Shown here piece after piece: positions 23,744 through 31,153 of a stretch of 37,079 nucleotides of DNA. Source of the stretch: an uncultured Bacteroidota bacterium (lineage in GTDB: Bacteria > Bacteroidota > Bacteroidia > Flavobacteriales > Flavobacteriaceae); contig CABWYN010000011.1 of NCBI GenBank assembly GCA_902509675.1, forward strand, positions 1 through 37,079. Reading direction: 5' to 3'. Both the position numbers and the translations under genes were made by a program. Each line of letters opens with the position of its first letter. Positions within the stretch are counted from its first letter, which is position 1. The notes beneath the pieces are model-generated. The model saw only the letters and a list, made by a program, of their open reading frames with translations, made no database searches and was not told where the DNA came from.

Positions 23744-24862
23744 GTGGAATTATCAAAGGCAAATATCTTAAAACTTACTGAAAGTTTAGATAAAAAAATT
23801 TTTAAAATCGTTAATTTAAATATTTTCGGAAGCGAAATTATTTTTGATATTTCTACTACCAATCCAACACTCCAGTCTAAAAAAAGTATAGAAAGTTCAA
23901 TTAAAAATTTGTTGATTGAAAATATTACCTCTGATTTTGAATTAAAAATCAATTTTAAGATTGAAAAAGATGAGCCAATTTCAAATGAAATAAAAGGGAA
24001 ACCAATTAAGGGCATAAAAAATATAATAGCAATTGCATCTGGAAAAGGTGGGGTAGGTAAATCTACGGTAACATCAAACATTGCTATATCGCTTTCAAAA
24101 ATGGGTTTTAATGTTGGTATTTTAGACGCAGATATTTACGGTCCATCCATTCCGATAATGTTTGACATTACTGATGCAAGACCATTAAGTGTGACAATTG
24201 ACGGTAAAAGTAAGATGAAGCCAGTTGAAAATTACGGGGTAAAAATTTTATCGATCGGTTTTTTTACTAAGCCTGACCAAGCCGTTATTTGGAGAGGGCC
24301 TATGGCATCTAAGGCCTTAAATCAAATGATTTTTGATGCTGACTGGGGCGATATTGATTTTTTATTAGTTGATCTTCCACCGGGAACTGGTGATATTCAT
24401 CTGAGTATTTTACAAGCGCTTCCGGTTACTGGGAGTGTGATCGTTAGTACTCCTCAGAATATTGCTTTGGCCGATGCAAGAAAAGGGATAGCAATGTTTA
24501 AGCAAAAAAGTATAAATGTTCCTGTTCTAGGATTGGTTGAAAATATGGCCTACTTTACACCATTCGAATTACCAGACAATAAATACTATATTTTTGGAAA
24601 AAACGGAGCTAAAAATCTGTCTCATGATATGAAAGTTCAATTTTTGGGAGAAGTTCCTATTTTACAAAGTATCAGAGAAGCATCAGATTTTGGTCATCCA
24701 GCCTCATTACAAGAAGAATCAAAAATTTCACTAACTTTCAAGGATATTACAAAAAATTTAGTTTCTGAGCTGGTTAAAAGAAATAATGATTTACCACCCT
24801 CAGAAATACTAAAAATAACAACAATGGCAGGTTGCTCTGCCGTAAGCAAAAGAGATGAATAA
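23744..24862 (+). CDS. Mrp/NBP35-type P-loop ATPase, Fe-S cluster carrier, without the CxxC motif
   Basis: 372 residues. An N-terminal MIP18/DUF59-like domain (~1–85) is followed by the P-loop ATPase with the deviant Walker A GKGGVGKS (100–107), DADIYGPSIP and LLVDLPPGTGD. Mrp proteins load or transfer Fe-S clusters. The CxxC that normally follows ENMxYF and bridges a cluster between subunits is absent: the segment reads ENMAYFTPFELPDNKY. The only Cys is near the C-terminus (~364, MAGCSA). The start is GTG at 23744. It overlaps the NifU-domain gene by eight bases, supporting a shared Fe-S role. Confidence 0.9.
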   Translation: MELSKANILKLTESLDKKIFKIVNLNIFGSEIIFDISTTNPTLQSKKSIESSIKNLLIENITSDFELKINFKIEKDEPISNEIKGKPIKGIKNIIAIASGKGGVGKSTVTSNIAISLSKMGFNVGILDADIYGPSIPIMFDITDARPLSVTIDGKSKMKPVENYGVKILSIGFFTKPDQAVIWRGPMASKALNQMIFDADWGDIDFLLVDLPPGTGDIHLSILQALPVTGSVIVSTPQNIALADARKGIAMFKQKSINVPVLGLVENMAYFTPFELPDNKYYIFGKNGAKNLSHDMKVQFLGEVPILQSIREASDFGHPASLQEESKISLTFKDITKNLVSELVKRNNDLPPSEILKITTMAGCSAVSKRDE

Positions 24863-25088
24863 AACATTAAAAAATAATATTGAAGTTGCTTTGGATGAAA
24901 TTAGACCATTCTTAAAAAACGATGGTGGCGATATTTCTTTAGTTTCAGTCGATAAAAAAACTGTTAAGGTAAAATTTGAGGGAGCTTGTTCCACCTGTAC
25001 TGTCAATCAAATGACTTTAAAGTCAGGTGTAGAGATGATTATAAAAAAACACGCACCTGAAATTGAAGATGTTATTAGCGTAGAATAG
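24855..25088 (+). CDS. NifU C-terminal-domain (Nfu-type) Fe-S scaffold/carrier
   Basis: 77 residues, a stand-alone Nfu domain. The cluster-binding CxxC is at 45–48 (CSTC), inside the typical context VKFEGACSTCTVNQMTLKSGVE, with the preceding LKNDGGDISLV segment. Two subunits usually share one [4Fe-4S] cluster and deliver it to target enzymes. The ATG overlaps the end of mrp by eight bases, so the two are translationally coupled. The ferredoxin–NADP reductase gene follows after seven bases, giving a compact Fe-S assembly and electron-supply group. Confidence 0.93.
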   Translation: MNKTLKNNIEVALDEIRPFLKNDGGDISLVSVDKKTVKVKFEGACSTCTVNQMTLKSGVEMIIKKHAPEIEDVISVE

Positions 25089-25095
25089 ATTTCTC

Positions 25096-26148
25096 ATGAT
25101 CAAATCAGATATACTCATTATTGGTGCTGGCCCTGTCGGTCTCTTTGCAGTTTTCGAGGCAGGTTTGTTAAAAATGAAATGCCATTTAATCGACATTCTT
25201 CCAAAACCCGGAGGTCAATGTATCGAATTATATCCAAAAAAGCCTATTTATGATATACCTGCATATCCAGAAATTTTAGCAGGTGATTTAATTGAAAACT
25301 TACTCAAACAAAACAGGCAATTTAAGCCTGGTTTTACTCTCGGAGAAAAAGCTGAAAAATTATTAAAAAATGAGGATGGTAGTTTTACGGTTGTCACGGA
25401 TAAAGGGACATCACATCAGGCTCCAATTGTTGTTGTTGCTGGGGGATTAGGTGGATTTCAACCTAGAAAGCCTTCCTTTGAAGGGATAGATAAATTTGAG
25501 GACAAAGGAGTCTTATATTTTATTCGTGAACCCCAAATTTTCAAAAATAAAAATGTAATAATTGCTGGAGGAGGTGATTCAGCATTAGATTGGACAATAG
25601 AATTATCAAAAATTGCAAAGAATATAACTCTAATACATAGAAGAAATGAATTTAGGGGAGCAAATGATTCAGTTGAAAAAGTCCAGTTATTAAAAGATCA
25701 AAGTAAAATTAATCTAATAACTCCAGCTGAAGTTATCTCGTTAAATGGAAATGATAAATTAAATTCGGTTGTTGTTAAAAAAGATAATGAAAATATAGAA
25801 ATTAAGGCTGACTATTTTATTCCCTTATTTGGATTGACTCCAAAGTTAGGTTCAATTTCTGAATGGGGTTTAGAGATTGAAAAAAATTCAATTGTTGTAA
25901 ATAATTCACTTGATTATCAAACAAATATTCCTGGTGTATTTGCCATTGGTGATATTAACACCTATCCGGGGAAATTGAACCTTATTTTATGTGGTTTTCA
26001 TGAAGCGGCATTGATGTGTCAAGCGGCTTTTAAAATCATTAATCCTGAAAAAAAATTCATATTAAAATACACCACTGTTTCAGGGGTTGAAGGTTTTGAC
26101 GGATCGATTAAGAAGGCTGAAGGATCAGTTGTAAAATCTATCAAATAG
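25096..26148 (+). CDS. Ferredoxin–NADP(+) reductase, thioredoxin-reductase-like type
   Basis: 350 residues. The FAD-binding GAGPVG is at 10–15, the NADPH-binding GGGDSALD at ~158–165 with HRRNEFR at 181–187, and the C-terminal FAD motif near GVFAIGDI. The CxxC redox pair of true thioredoxin reductases is missing, which places it with TrxR-like ferredoxin–NADP reductases (YumC/FNR type). It moves electrons between NADPH and ferredoxin or flavodoxin. The position after mrp and the NifU-domain gene suggests that it supplies electrons for Fe-S work. No ferredoxin gene is in the window. The 51-base gap to the convergent DUF3050 gene has no clear terminator. Confidence 0.88.
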   Translation: MIKSDILIIGAGPVGLFAVFEAGLLKMKCHLIDILPKPGGQCIELYPKKPIYDIPAYPEILAGDLIENLLKQNRQFKPGFTLGEKAEKLLKNEDGSFTVVTDKGTSHQAPIVVVAGGLGGFQPRKPSFEGIDKFEDKGVLYFIREPQIFKNKNVIIAGGGDSALDWTIELSKIAKNITLIHRRNEFRGANDSVEKVQLLKDQSKINLITPAEVISLNGNDKLNSVVVKKDNENIEIKADYFIPLFGLTPKLGSISEWGLEIEKNSIVVNNSLDYQTNIPGVFAIGDINTYPGKLNLILCGFHEAALMCQAAFKIINPEKKFILKYTTVSGVEGFDGSIKKAEGSVVKSIK

Positions 26149-26199
26149 TTTATTTATAAAGCCAAGTAATTTACTGTCTTTAAAGCTATATCTCGCTAT

Positions 26200-27030
26200 T
26201 CAGTTTTTATAATCTAACGAATAAGTTTCGTTTTTTTCGGATCTTTCCGTAGACCAATTTACACGGTTTTCTAAATTCTCATAAATAGCATCCCACAATA
26301 AAATTCTTTTATTTAACGCCTCAAGAGAAATGGTTTCAATTTCTTGCCATTTTTTTGAATCATCCTTTGCTAACTCTGTAACCATTTCTAAAGCCATTGG
26401 CCCGTGCTCATCTTCGTCAAGCTCAATATGTCTTTCAAAATAGTATATCAGTTTTGTGATATCTAAGTTTGATATATTTTTTTGAAATTCGTGAAGAATT
26501 TCATTAAACATATTAGGGATAAGATTCTCTCTTCCAAATGTAAATATTGCCGCTATTTTGTGGGGTTTGCCCTCTTTAATAACAGAAAATGTAAAGTTTA
26601 AGAACTCTTTAATATTTTTATGAATTTTAAGTTCATTAATTGATTCAAAAATATCATCAGAATTAATCAATTTATTAATATGATTTGTTGGTTTTTCAAT
26701 GCAGGCACCTATATCAACCATCGCATCAATATATAATTCATAGTGGCTTTTTCTTTCTCCAGCTTGATTCAAATCAGTTTCTTCTGCAAGGACAATTTCA
26801 TTTATTAGATAAGCTGTTTGGGAATTTTTATTTGGTCCCCAAGGTATTTTAGTACACGTTAAATTTATTTGCAACGCCTTGAGTAATGACATAAAGTCCC
26901 ATACTGCATAAATGTGATTTTCAGTGAAAAGCTGTAGATCATCAATCTTACTTATCCTAGAGTAAAGCTTATGATTTAAAAGCTTATCTCTTAACGGTTT
27001 AATTTTATTTTCAATGTGATTAATATTCAT
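26200..27030 (-). CDS. DUF3050 protein, possible haem-oxygenase-like metalloenzyme
   Basis: 276 residues, predicted almost all-helical, with no signal peptide or membrane segment. It matches DUF3050 (ENHIYAVWDFMSLLK at ~37–51, FGRENLIPNMF at ~165–175). Conserved-looking acidic and His residues lie on separate helices: E37/H39, E78, E83/E84, and the cluster E199, H201, D205, H209 in FERHIELDEDEHGP. This spacing resembles haem-oxygenase-like diiron oxidases, but the metal assignment is my inference and no function is established. It starts six bases after the glutaryl-CoA dehydrogenase gene and is surely co-transcribed with it. Confidence 0.75.
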   Translation of the reverse strand: MNINHIENKIKPLRDKLLNHKLYSRISKIDDLQLFTENHIYAVWDFMSLLKALQINLTCTKIPWGPNKNSQTAYLINEIVLAEETDLNQAGERKSHYELYIDAMVDIGACIEKPTNHINKLINSDDIFESINELKIHKNIKEFLNFTFSVIKEGKPHKIAAIFTFGRENLIPNMFNEILHEFQKNISNLDITKLIYYFERHIELDEDEHGPMALEMVTELAKDDSKKWQEIETISLEALNKRILLWDAIYENLENRVNWSTERSEKNETYSLDYKN

Positions 27031-27036
27031 TTTTAT

Positions 27037-28215
27037 TTATTTAAATGCGTTAAGACCTGTAATATCAAGACCAGTAATAAGCAAATGAATATCGTGGGTT
27101 CCTTCATACGTAACTACACTTTCTAAATTCATCATATGCCTCATTATTGAATAATCGCCAGTGATACCCATTCCTCCTAAAATCTGTCTTGCTTCTCTAG
27201 CAATTTTCATAGCCATTTCAACATTATTTCTTTTAGCCATTGATATTTGAGCAGAAGTTGCTTTTTCTCCATTTTTTAATGTACCTAATCTCCATGCTAA
27301 TAACTGGGCTTTGGTAATTTCTGTTATCATTTCAGCTAACTTTTTTTGTTGTAACTGAAATCCGCCAATTGGTTTCCCAAATTGAACCCTTTCTTTACTA
27401 TATCTTAAAGCGGTATCATAACAATCCATTGCAGCTCCAATAGCTCCCCAAGCAATTCCATACCTTGCAGAGTCAAGACAACCTAATGGTGCTCCTAACC
27501 CAGATTTATTTGGTAAAAGATTTTCCTTAGGTACTTTGACATCATTAAAAATTAATTCCCCAGTTGAACTCGCCCTCAATGACCATTTATTATGCGTCTC
27601 TGGAGTAGTAAAACCTTCCATGTTTCTTTCAACGATGAGTCCATGTATTCTTCCCTCTTCATTTTTTGCCCAAACAATAGCAATATCAGCAAACGGAGCA
27701 TTTGAAATCCATAGTTTTGCACCATTTAAAAGAAAGTGATCACCTTTGTCTTTGAAATTTGTTGTCATCCCACCAGGATTAGATCCATGATCAGGCTCAG
27801 TTAATCCAAAACAGCCCATTAGTTCACCAGTAGCTAATTTTGGTAAAAATTTCATTTTTTGTTCTTCACTTCCATATTTCCAAATAGGATACATGACTAG
27901 AGATGATTGAACAGATGCAGTAGATCTGATACCCGAATCACCTCTTTCAATTTCTTGCATTAATAGACCATAAGAAATATGATCAAGTCCAGGTCCTCCG
28001 TATTTTTCTGGAATATAAGGCCCAAAAGCACCAATATCAGCCAACTCATTAATAATATGTTCAGGAAATTTAGCTTTTTGAGCATAATCTTCTATAATCG
28101 GAGAAATAGATTTTTTCACCCACTCTCTTGCTGAGTCTCTAATTAGCTTATGTTCGTCTGTAAGTAGTTCATCAAGATTGTAATAATCAGGTGCTTCAAA
28201 TAGATCAGGTTTCAT
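27037..28215 (-). CDS. Glutaryl-CoA dehydrogenase (acyl-CoA dehydrogenase family)
   Basis: 392 residues. It oxidises and decarboxylates glutaryl-CoA to crotonyl-CoA with FAD, the late step of lysine and tryptophan catabolism. SGIRSTASVQSSLVMYPI and GCFGLTEPDHGSNP closely match the human enzyme as I recall it. The residues that distinguish it from other acyl-CoA dehydrogenases are present: Glu 90, Arg 97 and Ser 101, equivalent by spacing to human 87, 94 and 98, and the catalytic base Glu 371 in TYEGTHDIH. It has its own putative promoter and leads the two-gene unit with DUF3050. It fits the saccharopine-family gene elsewhere in the window. Confidence 0.93.
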   Translation of the reverse strand: MKPDLFEAPDYYNLDELLTDEHKLIRDSAREWVKKSISPIIEDYAQKAKFPEHIINELADIGAFGPYIPEKYGGPGLDHISYGLLMQEIERGDSGIRSTASVQSSLVMYPIWKYGSEEQKMKFLPKLATGELMGCFGLTEPDHGSNPGGMTTNFKDKGDHFLLNGAKLWISNAPFADIAIVWAKNEEGRIHGLIVERNMEGFTTPETHNKWSLRASSTGELIFNDVKVPKENLLPNKSGLGAPLGCLDSARYGIAWGAIGAAMDCYDTALRYSKERVQFGKPIGGFQLQQKKLAEMITEITKAQLLAWRLGTLKNGEKATSAQISMAKRNNVEMAMKIAREARQILGGMGITGDYSIMRHMMNLESVVTYEGTHDIHLLITGLDITGLNAFK

Positions 28216-28229
28216 AATTAAATTTTTTA

Positions 28230-28237
28230 CAAATTTA
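28230..28237 (-). promoter_or_regulatory. Putative -7 promoter box for the glutaryl-CoA dehydrogenase gene
   Basis: On the minus strand TAAATTTG (28237–28230) fits TAnnTTTG and lies 14 bases before the ATG at 28215. It sits in the 57-base gap after the Rieske gene and would separate this unit from the rpsP–rimM–Rieske transcript. Confidence 0.4.
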
Positions 28238-28272
28238 AATAATGCCTGTTTAAGATTAAATTTTTTTTTACT

Positions 28273-29364
28273 TTATTTCTTATTTAAGAAATTTGAAATG
28301 AGAGAATGAAAATGATGTACCCCGCGCTCCATGGTAGGCGAGAATCTGCCTGTGTTATAAAAAGATGATTTAATACCCATTTGAACAGTTTCTACGATTT
28401 CTTCATCTTCCATTTCAACTTTATCTAAATCACTACTAGCTCCGTGATTCAATTTAGTTTTGTCAAAAACGTATGATCGGAATAATATTTTTGTCTTTGA
28501 ATTTGATTCTGGACAAACCAGATTTATTGAAATTCCCCATGGATAAAAGTTTAACATTAGATTAGGAAAAATCCAATAGTAATAAGCTGCTATATTTTTC
28601 CCATAATCTTTGTGAGATTTAGGGATATTGAAGCATTCGACTTCGTTTTTACCGTATCCAATTTGAAGATTAAAAAACTTATCAACTTCGGTTTTATAAC
28701 TATTATAATCTAAAACCTCGTTTAGGTCCTTATGAACAAATGGTACGTGAAATCCTTCTAAGTAATTATCACAGTACAAAGCCCAGTTTGCATTTATATT
28801 ATAGTCTTTAGAAAGTGTCAAATCAGGCTTGAGATCATTCAAAGGTAAGAATCCTATCCTTTCTTCAATTTTGATTAAAATTTTTTCAATATCAAAATCT
28901 GGATTTAATCCTACAAATAACAATTTTTTCCAGTTAAAAGATGAAAACTTATATAGGTTATCACATTCTCTTGGAAAATTCTCGGTTTTTTGAAATTCAG
29001 GCATAAATTCAAATATCCCATTATTATCGAATCTTCGTCCATGGTAGGAGCAAGTAATTTTTTTTAATTTACATTTTTTTTTAACAAGAATATTTCCTCT
29101 GTGAGTACACACATTTGAAAGAAAGTTAATATTATTATTTTGATTTCGAGTTATTAGTAAAGGTTCGTCTAAAAATTTAGGATATAGATTAATTGGGTAT
29201 GCAGAGTTAATGTTTTCAATCAATGATTCATCTCCAATCCAATGCCAACATTTCAAAAATATTTTTTCCTTAATCAGTTCAAAAATTTCTTGATCCTTAT
29301 AAAATCTTGCAGGAAGTGTCTCTGCTTTGCAAATATCATTGTTAACGTAAATTTTATTTTTCAT
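28273..29364 (-). CDS. Rieske non-haem iron oxygenase, alpha subunit
   Basis: 363 residues. The Rieske [2Fe-2S] domain (~40–150) has CTH (Cys 86, His 88) and CSYH (Cys 105, His 108). The catalytic domain carries the 2-His-1-carboxylate site: Asp 199 as the bridging residue in CDNYLEGFHVPFVH, His 206 and His 211, with acidic candidates for the third ligand around EMEDEEIVE. The end, GRFSPTMERGVHHFH, is typical of the choline/carnitine/betaine monooxygenase branch, so a quaternary-amine or related substrate is possible, but this is not proven. No reductase gene adjoins it. It starts three bases after rimM. Confidence 0.87.
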   Translation of the reverse strand: MKNKIYVNNDICKAETLPARFYKDQEIFELIKEKIFLKCWHWIGDESLIENINSAYPINLYPKFLDEPLLITRNQNNNINFLSNVCTHRGNILVKKKCKLKKITCSYHGRRFDNNGIFEFMPEFQKTENFPRECDNLYKFSSFNWKKLLFVGLNPDFDIEKILIKIEERIGFLPLNDLKPDLTLSKDYNINANWALYCDNYLEGFHVPFVHKDLNEVLDYNSYKTEVDKFFNLQIGYGKNEVECFNIPKSHKDYGKNIAAYYYWIFPNLMLNFYPWGISINLVCPESNSKTKILFRSYVFDKTKLNHGASSDLDKVEMEDEEIVETVQMGIKSSFYNTGRFSPTMERGVHHFHSLISNFLNKK

Positions 29365-29367
29365 AAT

Positions 29368-29892
29368 CTAAGAATACAACTGAATTAAACCATTAGGCAG
29401 ATTCATTCTGATTAATTTTTTCTTTCTATCAATTTTGATAATCAGTTCATCATTTATAGGAATTAATATTTCTTTTTTATCATATTCTAAAACAAATAAA
29501 TGCTGTGGAGATTTATCATTTACATATTTAATAAATCCAACATCTCCAATTTTTTCATCTGTGATTTTAAAACCTTCTACTTCGTGATAATAAAATTTAT
29601 TACCTTTTAAAACAGGGAGTGTGCTAATAGGTAAATAAATTTGTTTGTTAATCAGTTTTTTTGCTTCATCTTCACTGTTAACATCTTCAATCCTAACCCG
29701 TATACTACTGTTTTTATAGGGATGTATTTCGGTTAAGAAATAGGGTATGTAGCGATCATTTAATTTTATGAAAACTTTATCTAATTGATAGTAATCAGTT
29801 GGCTTGTCTGTATCTAAAAATATAATTAGTTCACCTTTGAAGCTATACTTTCGAGTTATTTTCCCGAGGAAATAAAATTTGTCTTCACCCAT
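29368..29892 (-). CDS. rimM: 16S rRNA processing protein RimM
   Basis: 174 residues from the ATG at 29892; an in-frame TTG at 29904 would add four residues. The N-terminal RimM domain shows FYFLGKITRKYSFKGEL. The C-terminal PRC-barrel (~95–174) has FYYHEVEGFKI, IGDVGFIKYVNDKSPQ and EILIPINDELI. RimM binds S19 and assists maturation of the 30S head. It lies 56 bases after rpsP, its usual partner. A Rieske oxygenase follows it, where trmD would sit in many other bacteria. Confidence 0.93.
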   Translation of the reverse strand: MGEDKFYFLGKITRKYSFKGELIIFLDTDKPTDYYQLDKVFIKLNDRYIPYFLTEIHPYKNSSIRVRIEDVNSEDEAKKLINKQIYLPISTLPVLKGNKFYYHEVEGFKITDEKIGDVGFIKYVNDKSPQHLFVLEYDKKEILIPINDELIIKIDRKKKLIRMNLPNGLIQLYS

Positions 29893-29948
29893 CTGATCAA
29901 GCAATTAACTTGTTAGATATAAATGTAAGAAATAAAGATTATAAATAT

Positions 29949-30542
29949 TTACTGATCTTTTGAATCTTCTTCCGCTGGAGCTTCTTCCGCTGGAGCTTCT
30001 TCTGCTGGAGCCTCTTCTGCTGGAGCTTCTTCTGCTGGAGCTTCTTCTGCTGGAGCCTCTTCTGCTGGAGCTTCTTCTGCTGGAGCTGCTAATGCTTCTT
30101 CTTGAGCTTTGATCCTAGCTTCATTTGCAATTTTTTCATTTTCAAGAGCTTTAGCTTTTTGATTATCTTCTAATTTTTGTAGATCACTTTTTTTCTTGTC
30201 AATACTTTTTGACTTTTCATCCATCCAATCGTTAAATCTCTTCTCCGCTTCTTCTTCGTCAAAAGCACCCTTTGCTACACCACCCATCAAATGGTATTTT
30301 AGCATAATCCCTTTGTAAGAAAGGATATTACGTGCAGTTTTTGTTGGCTGCGCACCATTTTGTAGCCATTTAACGGAACTATCCACATCAACTTCAATAG
30401 TAGCTGGATTTGTGTTGGGGTTGTATATACCTAGCTTTTCTAAATATTTACCATCTCTTTTAGAACGAGAATCTGCTGCGACGATCCAGTAATAAGGTTT
30501 TCCCTTTTTACCGTGTCTTTGTAATCTTATTTTTACTGACAT
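29949..30542 (-). CDS. rpsP: 30S ribosomal protein S16 with long repetitive C-terminal tail
   Basis: 197 residues against ~80–90 for the core protein. Residues 1–~85 are canonical S16 (SVKIRLQRHGKKGKPYYWIV, KYLEKLGIYNP, AQPTKTARNILS). A helical, Lys/Glu-rich extension (~95–153) leads to eight tandem PAEEA units (154–193, the last PAEED) and SKDQ. C-terminal extensions on S16 are usual in Bacteroidota, but the repeat count is expected to vary. The tail is probably solvent-exposed and acidic. It is the first gene of the rpsP–rimM transcript, with a good promoter upstream. Confidence 0.95.
   Translation of the reverse strand: MSVKIRLQRHGKKGKPYYWIVAADSRSKRDGKYLEKLGIYNPNTNPATIEVDVDSSVKWLQNGAQPTKTARNILSYKGIMLKYHLMGGVAKGAFDEEEAEKRFNDWMDEKSKSIDKKKSDLQKLEDNQKAKALENEKIANEARIKAQEEALAAPAEEAPAEEAPAEEAPAEEAPAEEAPAEEAPAEEAPAEEDSKDQ
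29964..30083 (-). repeat. 15-bp tandem repeat, eight copies, inside rpsP
   Basis: Eight in-frame 15-base units (minus strand, GCTCCAGCAGAAGAA-type) encode PAEEA. The copies differ only by a few third-position changes (T/C and C/T), which points to recent expansion by slippage. All copies stay in frame, so a gain or loss of units changes tail length without a frameshift. It is not a CRISPR array: there are no spacers. Confidence 0.93.
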
Positions 30543-30560
30543 ATTATTAAATTTTAAGGT

Positions 30561-30572
30561 ACTCGACCGAGT
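30561..30572. promoter_or_regulatory. Small palindrome in the rpsP leader
   Basis: ACTCG and CGAGT, perfect complements, flank two bases. The element lies within the predicted ~40-base 5' leader of rpsP (minus strand) and is unusually G+C-rich for its surroundings. It could form a short leader hairpin or be a protein site. Weak evidence. Confidence 0.25.
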
Positions 30573-30587
30573 TTATTAATTAGCTGG

Positions 30588-30616
30588 CAAATATAGTATA
30601 AAATTCTTTTACCAAA
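30588..30616 (-). promoter_or_regulatory. Promoter of the rpsP–rimM operon
   Basis: On the minus strand TTTG (30616–30613) and TATATTTG (30595–30588) match both parts of the Bacteroidota consensus TTTG/TAnnTTTG with a 17-base spacer. Transcription would begin about 40 bases before the rpsP ATG at 30542. This is the best promoter match I found in the window, as expected for a ribosomal-protein gene. Confidence 0.55.
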
Positions 30617-30664
30617 CTAATTCTTTAAATTTTTTGTATTACATTTACTTTAATCGATTATCAA

Positions 30665-31138
30665 ATGAAAAAACTTCTATTTCTATCACTAATACTTATT
30701 CTTTTTAATTGCGAAAATGAGATAAGCAATAACACACCTGCTTTTGAAGCGAGAATAAATGATAATTTTGATTGGGTTGCTGATTCTTACTCTGCAACTT
30801 TCCAAAATAATCAGCTTTCGCTTACAGGTAATAGTCCATTTGGAACAATTGCTCTGCAGATCGATTCTCTGGAAGTCGGATCGTATAATCTGTACAGTTG
30901 GACCGATGATTTTGCAGTTTTTCAAGATACCTTACAGTATTCTACTCGTAATGATGGAATTACTAGTATTGCTTTTTTAAGCGATGGACATGTTGATATT
31001 AATGAAATTGACAGTGTTAATAACACAGTCAGTGGGCATTTTCATTTTGATGCTTATAACGGGACAGGTGAGTACACAATAAATATTTCTGAGGGAGTTT
31101 TTTATAAAATTCCTATAAATTCGGGAAGCCAGGACTAA
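30665..31138 (+). CDS. Small secreted lipoprotein, DUF6252-like
   Basis: 157 residues. The signal peptide ends in lipobox LFNC with Cys at 16. The mature part begins with NTPAFEARINDNFDWVADSYSA, runs as short beta strands (LSLTGNSPFGTIALQI, VDINEIDSVNNTVSGHFHFDA) and looks like a small beta-sandwich. The pattern 'FEAKIDG..W.A' followed by 'VSGTFSFDA' fits DUF6252, a Bacteroidota lipoprotein family without known function. I am fairly sure of the lipoprotein call and less sure of the family name. It is divergent from rpsP, and dnaE follows after 15 bases. Confidence 0.75.
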   Translation: MKKLLFLSLILILFNCENEISNNTPAFEARINDNFDWVADSYSATFQNNQLSLTGNSPFGTIALQIDSLEVGSYNLYSWTDDFAVFQDTLQYSTRNDGITSIAFLSDGHVDINEIDSVNNTVSGHFHFDAYNGTGEYTINISEGVFYKIPINSGSQD

Positions 31139-31153
31139 TTTTTTAAATAAATA

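Noticed and set aside
25096-26148. Thioredoxin reductase to pair with trxA
   Set aside because: The CxxC redox motif of thioredoxin reductase is absent; the layout fits ferredoxin–NADP reductase.
26165-26175. AGTAA/TTACT palindrome between the convergent FNR and DUF3050 genes as a terminator
   Set aside because: The stem is only five base pairs, A+T-rich, with no useful loop or T-run.
29964-30083. Regular short repeats that could suggest a CRISPR array
   Set aside because: Units are contiguous 15-mers without spacers and encode PAEEA in frame in rpsP.
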